Of a stretch of DNA of 15,298 nucleotides, positions 12,348 to 15,298 are shown in pieces. The notes beneath the pieces were generated by a model, which saw only the letters and a program-made list of their open reading frames with translations, was not told where the DNA came from and searched no databases. Within the stretch, counting starts at the first letter, position 1, and each line of letters begins with the position of its first letter. Origin of the DNA: JAMXLO01 sp041487355 (GTDB taxonomy: Bacteria > Pseudomonadota > Alphaproteobacteria > Acetobacterales > Acetobacteraceae); NCBI GenBank assembly GCA_041487355.1, contig JBGPND010000123.1:1-15298 (forward strand), in the 5' to 3' direction. A program made the translations under genes and the position numbers.

Positions 12348-12371
12348 AATGGATCGGGATGACGACAATGG
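12338..12371 (+). repeat. 15-bp direct repeat at the edge of the adk palindrome
   Basis: GGATGACGACAATGG occurs at 12338-12352, where it includes the last ten bases of palindrome arm 2, and again exactly at 12357-12371 after the spacer ATCG. The second copy is not paired to another arm. It may be a remnant of a second element or a slippage duplication of the element edge. Confidence 0.8.
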
Positions 12372-12411
12372 GTCATCGTCTTCGTCGGCCCGCATGAGCC
12401 ATCGAACCCGT

Positions 12412-12430
12412 TTCGTGTGGCTCACACGAA
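12412..12430 (+). other. 8-bp perfect hairpin upstream of the alpha-cluster promoter
   Basis: TTCGTGTG (12412-12419) and CACACGAA (12423-12430) pair perfectly around a GCT loop, ending 15 bases before the -35 box of the predicted promoter. As a dyad at about -50 to -68 relative to the likely start site it could be an operator for a dimeric regulator. Alternatively it could be a terminator-like stem for adk; the missing T run argues against that. Confidence 0.4.
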
Positions 12431-12445
12431 GTTGATCGAACCGCG

Positions 12446-12473
12446 TTGACTCCCCCACCGCCCGGACTATATT
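12446..12473 (+). promoter_or_regulatory. Sigma70-type promoter of the rpsM-rpsK-rpoA-rplQ cluster
   Basis: TTGACT (12446-12451) matches five of six bases of the -35 consensus. TATATT (12468-12473) matches five of six of the -10 consensus, with a 16-base spacer. It is the only AT-rich -10-like site in the 317-base adk-rpsM gap and points towards rpsM, predicting a start near 12480 and a leader of about 95 bases. The spacer is very C-rich. This is the best promoter in the window and implies that the alpha cluster is transcribed independently of secY-adk. Confidence 0.75.
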
Positions 12474-12483
12474 CCGCCGCTCC

Positions 12484-12557
12484 GGTGCAATCCCATACGG
12501 GATGCGCCCCAGCGGACATTCCCGCTTTTCGAAGCAAACAGCCCCTATGGCCGGGGC
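12484..12557 (+). promoter_or_regulatory. Structured leader of rpsM
   Basis: Downstream of the predicted promoter there are two stems. The first is GGTGC-A-ATCCC (12484-12494) pairing with GGGAT-GCGCC (12499-12508), ten pairs with one wobble, one bulged A and the loop ATAC. The second is GCCCC (12541-12545) with GGGGC (12553-12557), ending 3 bases before the AGGAG of rpsM (12561-12565). In E. coli the alpha leader folds into a pseudoknot bound by S4; here rpsD is not in the cluster, so any repressor might differ. The fold is read by eye only. Confidence 0.4.
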
Positions 12558-12573
12558 GGCAGGAGCGAGCGGC

Positions 12574-12951
<378 letters not shown>

Positions 12952-12990
12952 GCCCTCCGCGGCCTTCGCTGCCCAGCCAGAACGAGAATT

Positions 12991-13014
12991 CGCCGCTGCC
13001 CGATGGGGGCGGCG
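12991..13014 (+). other. Hairpin in the rpsM-rpsK gap
   Basis: CGCCGC (12991-12996) pairs with GCGGCG (13009-13014), and inside it CCC (12999-13001) pairs with GGG (13005-13007) around GAT. It lies in the 87-base gap, 11 bases before the AGGA in front of rpsK. The gap has no other reading frame of note. It may modulate rpsK translation or be a chance stem in GC-rich DNA. Confidence 0.4.
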
Positions 13015-13038
13015 CAAATTGGAACAGGACCCAGAATC

Positions 13039-13434
13039 ATGGCGAAGCCCGCCACCAGTGCGCGCCCCCGCAGAAAGGAGCGCAAGAACATCACGTCCGG
13101 CGTTGCCCATGTCGCCGCGACGTTCAACAACACGGTGATCACCATCACCGACGCACAGGGCAATGCCATCGCCTGGTCGTCCTCCGGCAGCCAGGGCTTC
13201 AAGGGCAGCCGCAAGTCGACGCCCTACGCCGCCCAGGTCGCCGCCGAGGATGCCGGCAAGAAGGCGCGCGAGCACGGCATGGAGATGCTGGAGATCGAGG
13301 TGAGCGGGCCGGGCTCGGGCCGCGAGAGCGCGTTGCGCGCGTTGCAGGCGGTGGGGTTCTCGATCTCCGCCATCCGCGACACGACGCCAATCCCGCACAA
13401 CGGCTGCCGGCCACGCAAGCGCCGGCGCGTCTGA
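13039..13434 (+). CDS. rpsK: 30S ribosomal protein S11
   Basis: S11 is in the 30S platform next to the E-site mRNA and the anti-Shine-Dalgarno region. The product is 131 residues (E. coli 129). It has RPRRKERKNITSGVAHVAAT, FNNTVITITDAQGNAIAWSS, GFKGSRKSTPYAAQVAAEDA, VSGPGSGRESALRAL and ends in TTPIPHNGCRPRKRRRV. Asn121-Gly corresponds to the site known for isoaspartate formation in E. coli S11. The ATG at 13039 has AGGA at 13026-13029 and begins with the family start. The in-frame ATG at 13003 would add 12 residues with no Shine-Dalgarno and was rejected. Confidence 0.97.
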   Translation: MAKPATSARPRRKERKNITSGVAHVAATFNNTVITITDAQGNAIAWSSSGSQGFKGSRKSTPYAAQVAAEDAGKKAREHGMEMLEIEVSGPGSGRESALRALQAVGFSISAIRDTTPIPHNGCRPRKRRRV

Positions 13435-13441
13435 AGCGGAA

Positions 13442-13510
13442 CCCGCACTGGCGGGAGGAAACGTGCCGATCTCTGTGGGTCGTTGAGGGACCTCGGCTCA
13501 GCCGTGGTCC
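13442..13510 (+). promoter_or_regulatory. Structured rpoA leader: two hairpins around a 7-codon frame
   Basis: The 90-base rpsK-rpoA gap is organised. A first hairpin pairs CCCGC (13442-13446) with GCGGG (13451-13455) around ACTG. GGGAGGAAAC (13453-13462) is a strong Shine-Dalgarno placed before GTG 13463, which opens MPISVGR and stops at TGA 13484-13486. A second hairpin pairs GGACC-T-CGGC (13488-13497) with GCCG-T-GGTCC (13501-13510) around TCA and ends one base before the AAAGG used by rpoA. Ribosome movement on the short frame could open or close the second stem. The elements are seen in the sequence; the function is inferred. Confidence 0.45.
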
Positions 13511-13524
13511 GAAAGGTTGGATAA

Positions 13525-14556
13525 ATGAGGCAAAGTGCAGTCATCCAGCGCAACTGGCAGTCCCTGATCAAGCCGGAGAAGCTGGAAGTCGAGCCGGGCG
13601 CCGACCCGTCGCGGGTCGCCACCATAGTGGCGGAGCCGCTGGAGCGCGGCTTCGGCATGACCTTGGGCAATGCGATCCGTCGCATCCTGCTGTCGTCCTT
13701 GCAGGGTGCCGCGGTGACCGCGGTGCAGATCGATGGCGTGCTGCATGAGTTCAGCAGCATTCCCGGGGTGCGCGAGGACGTCACCGACATCGTGCTGAAC
13801 ATCAAGCAGCTTGCGCTGCGCATGCATGGCGAGGGTCCGAAGCGCATGATGCTGACGGCGACCGGCCCGGGCGAGGTGCGCGCCGGGCAGATCCAGGCCG
13901 GGCACGACATCGACATCATGAACCCCGAGCTGGTGATCTGCACGCTGGACGACGGCGTGAAGCTCGGCATGGAGTTCACGGTGAACCTGGGCAAGGGCTA
14001 CCAGCCTTCGTCGGTGAACCGGCCGGAGGACGCGCCGATCGGGCTGATCCCGGTCGATTCGATCTACTCGCCGGTGCGCCGCGTGTCGTATCGGGTAGAG
14101 CCCACCCGCGTCGGCCAGGTCACCGACTACGACAAGCTGCTGCTGACGGTGGAGACCAACGGCGCGGTGACGCCCGAGGATTCGGTGGCGCTGGCGGCGC
14201 GCATCCTGCAGGACCAGTTGCAGCTCTTCATCAACTTCGAGGAGCCGCAGTTGATCCGTGCCGAGGAGCCGGAAGACAACCTGCCGTTCAACCGCAACCT
14301 GCTGCGCAAGGTGGACGAGCTGGAGCTTTCGGTACGGTCGGCGAACTGCCTGAAGAACGACAACATCGTCTATATCGGCGACCTGGTGCAGAAGTCCGAG
14401 CAGGAGATGCTGCGCACGCCGAACTTCGGCCGCAAGTCGCTGAACGAGATCAAGGAGGTGCTGACCTCCATGGGTCTCTCGCTCGGCATGAGCGTGGTGG
14501 GCTGGCCGCCGGAGAATATCGAGGACCTGGCCAAGCGGCTGGAAGAGCCGTTCTGA
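13525..14556 (+). CDS. rpoA: DNA-directed RNA polymerase subunit alpha
   Basis: The alpha dimer nucleates RNA polymerase assembly and its C-terminal domain binds UP elements and activators. The product is 343 residues (E. coli 329). The N-terminal domain (about 1-240) has AEPLERGFGMTLGNAIRRIL with LSSLQGAAVTAVQIDGVLHE and GVREDVTDIVLNIKQL. A flexible linker follows at about 240-258. The C-terminal domain runs from about 259 (LLRKVDELELSVRSANCLKN through YIGDLVQKSEQEML to GLSLGMSVVGWPPENI). Arg271, Asn274 and Cys275 match the UP-element-binding Arg265, Asn268 and Cys269. A TAA directly before ATG 13525, in the same frame, fixes the start. Normally rpsD lies between rpsK and rpoA in E. coli; its absence is usual in alphaproteobacteria. 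Confidence 0.98.
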   Translation: MRQSAVIQRNWQSLIKPEKLEVEPGADPSRVATIVAEPLERGFGMTLGNAIRRILLSSLQGAAVTAVQIDGVLHEFSSIPGVREDVTDIVLNIKQLALRMHGEGPKRMMLTATGPGEVRAGQIQAGHDIDIMNPELVICTLDDGVKLGMEFTVNLGKGYQPSSVNRPEDAPIGLIPVDSIYSPVRRVSYRVEPTRVGQVTDYDKLLLTVETNGAVTPEDSVALAARILQDQLQLFINFEEPQLIRAEEPEDNLPFNRNLLRKVDELELSVRSANCLKNDNIVYIGDLVQKSEQEMLRTPNFGRKSLNEIKEVLTSMGLSLGMSVVGWPPENIEDLAKRLEEPF

Positions 14557-14570
14557 AGGGGTAACGGGAA

Positions 14571-14993
14571 ATGCGTCACGGGGTAGCCGGCCGGAAGCTC
14601 GGCGTCACGTCCAGTCATCGCCAGGCCATGTTCCGCAACATGGCCGTGGCGCTGATCAAGCACGAGCAGATCACCACGACGCTGCCGAAGGCCAAGGAGC
14701 TGCGCCCAGTGGCCGAGAAGCTGATCACGCTGGGCAAGCGCGGCGGGCTGCATGCGCGCCGCCTGGCGTATGCGCAGCTCCGCGACGACGTGATCGTGTC
14801 GAAACTGTTCGGCGCGCTGGCCGAACGCTATCGCGCGCGGGCCGGCGGCTATTGCCGCGTGCTGCGGGCAGGCGTGCGCTATGGCGATGCCGCGTCCATG
14901 GCGCTGATCGAGCTGGTGGACCGCGACGTGGCCGCGAAGGGCCAGGACAGCGGGCCCGTGCAGCAGCAGGAAGAGGAAGCGACCGCCGAATAA
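14571..14993 (+). CDS. rplQ: 50S ribosomal protein L17
   Basis: L17 is at the tunnel-exit side of the 50S subunit near L22 and L32. The product is 140 residues (E. coli 127). It starts MRHGVAGRKLGVTSSHRQAM, then FRNMAVALIKHEQITTTLPK and AKELRPVAEKLITLGKRG, with the C-terminal GGYCRVLRAGVRYGDAASMA and LIELVDRD. A Glu/Gln-rich tail (residues ~122-140, ending EEEATAE) is common in alphaproteobacterial L17. AAGGGG (14556-14561), overlapping the end of rpoA, is 9 bases before the ATG. It is the last gene of the ribosomal cluster; a large palindrome begins 25 bases after the stop. Confidence 0.98.
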   Translation: MRHGVAGRKLGVTSSHRQAMFRNMAVALIKHEQITTTLPKAKELRPVAEKLITLGKRGGLHARRLAYAQLRDDVIVSKLFGALAERYRARAGGYCRVLRAGVRYGDAASMALIELVDRDVAAKGQDSGPVQQQEEEATAE

Positions 14994-15017
14994 CTGGCGT
15001 CGACGTCCCGTTGTCCC

Positions 15018-15095
15018 GTAGGGCGGAAAAGCGCAGCGCATTCCGCCGCTCCGCGAAGTCGAGGCGGCGGAATGCGCTGCGTTTTTCCGCCCTAC
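15018..15095 (+). repeat. 32-bp inverted repeat (REPIN-like) after rplQ
   Basis: Arm 1 (15018-15049) and arm 2 (15064-15095) pair over all 32 positions except one G.T, with a 14-base loop. The outer ends read GTAGGGCGGAAAAG and TTTTCCGCCCTAC. A GTAGGGCGGA...TCCGCCCTAC family of long palindromes is, as I recall, scattered in proteobacterial intergenic DNA. The run GTTTTTCC in arm 2 is inside the stem, not after it. The element occupies most of the first 100 bases of the 175-base gap after rplQ, and may serve as the 3' end structure of the alpha transcript. Confidence 0.88.
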
Positions 15096-15111
15096 TTGTG
15101 GCTACTTGTGG
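15092..15111 (+). repeat. 10-bp tandem duplication at the palindrome edge
   Basis: CTACTTGTGG is present twice in tandem (15092-15101 and 15102-15111). The first copy begins with the last four bases of palindrome arm 2. A duplication exactly at an element boundary is compatible with slippage or imprecise insertion. Confidence 0.8.
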
Positions 15112-15168
15112 CGGCGCCCGCGGCAACGTATCCCTGACGTGACCCGCTACCATATTAGCGCTGCGCTG

Positions 15169-15298
15169 ATGTCAACGATCACCGCCAACCTTGCCTCGCT
15201 GCTGGCTACTGTGCTCCGGCCCGGCGACTTCTTCACCGCCGGCACGGCCGAGCTGCTGGCCCCGTCGCTGCAGGTGGACGGCGTCGGGCCGGTGGCCC
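15169..15298 (+). CDS. N-terminal fragment of an unrelated protein, possibly 2OG-Fe(II) oxygenase family
   Basis: An open frame from ATG 15169 to the window end gives 43 residues: STITANLASLLATVLRPGDF, then FTAGTAELLAPSLQVDGVGP and VA. The combination of a short helical start, RPGDFF and LQVDGVGPVA reminds me of the N-terminus of uncharacterised proteins annotated as 2OG-Fe(II) oxygenase-like, but the catalytic HxD...H motif would lie outside the window, so the assignment is a recollection only. A GTG at 15139 in the same frame could add ten residues (VTRYHISAAL). No convincing Shine-Dalgarno precedes ATG 15169. Codon use is GC-rich like its neighbours. It is separated from rplQ by 175 bases with a palindrome and is probably a separate unit. 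Confidence 0.55.
   Translation, partial: MSTITANLASLLATVLRPGDFFTAGTAELLAPSLQVDGVGPVA

Noticed and set aside
12547..12573. ATG at 12547 as the rpsM start
   Set aside because: No Shine-Dalgarno before it, and the added MAGAAGASG is not part of the S13 family; GTG 12574 has AGGAG at the right distance.
13003..13038. ATG at 13003 as the rpsK start
   Set aside because: It lies inside the 12991-13014 hairpin without a Shine-Dalgarno, and the family begins at MAKPATSARP (13039).
15018..15095. Intrinsic terminator after rplQ based on the GTTTTT run
   Set aside because: The T run is inside arm 2 and pairs with AAAA in arm 1, so it would not form the U tail of a terminator. Termination may still occur but the motif does not show it.

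Overview
The window is the long ribosomal-protein super-operon of a GC-rich alphaproteobacterium. It runs from the 3' end of tuf through complete S10, spc and alpha clusters, and ends in the first 43 codons of an unrelated gene. Every complete gene lies on the + strand. Several features point to Alphaproteobacteria, probably Rhodospirillales/Acetobacteraceae-like: rpsD (S4) and rpmJ (L36) are absent from the alpha cluster, adk follows secY directly, S14 is the zinc-free form, and S5, L5, L23 and L17 have extended termini. The lineage below class level is inference.

Layout: partial tuf (1-345) and a 77-base gap holding a 15-bp hairpin with a GCAA loop. Next is the S10 cluster rpsJ-rplC-rplD-rplW-rplB-rpsS-rplV-rpsC-rplP-rpmC-rpsQ (423-5617), very tightly packed with ATGA overlaps and 0-1 base gaps. 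Then the spc cluster rplN-rplX-rplE-rpsN-rpsH-rplF-rplR-rpsE-rpmD-rplO (5614-10100), followed by secY-adk (10263-12256). After a 317-base gap with a convincing sigma70-type promoter comes the alpha cluster rpsM-rpsK-rpoA-rplQ (12574-14993). After a 175-base gap an unrelated gene begins at 15169 and runs off the window.

The genes together supply about half of the ribosomal proteins, EF-Tu, the SecY channel, adenylate kinase and the RNA polymerase alpha subunit, so translation, export and transcription capacity are made together. The gene set is ordinary. The unusual content lies between the genes and at protein ends. Three large inverted repeats of different sequence families, each like a REP doublet (REPIN), sit exactly at the breaks rplO/secY, adk/rpsM and rplQ/next gene, and a small relative sits between rplE and rpsN. 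In-frame tandem repeats extend S17 (LPVGG x3), S5 (RD repeat) and L5 (KGAP repeat). The rpoA and rpsM leaders contain clean hairpins, and the rpoA leader also has a strong Shine-Dalgarno sequence in front of a 7-codon reading frame. I see no strong case for a wholly new system; the best candidates for follow-up are the rpoA and rpsM leaders and the palindromic elements.
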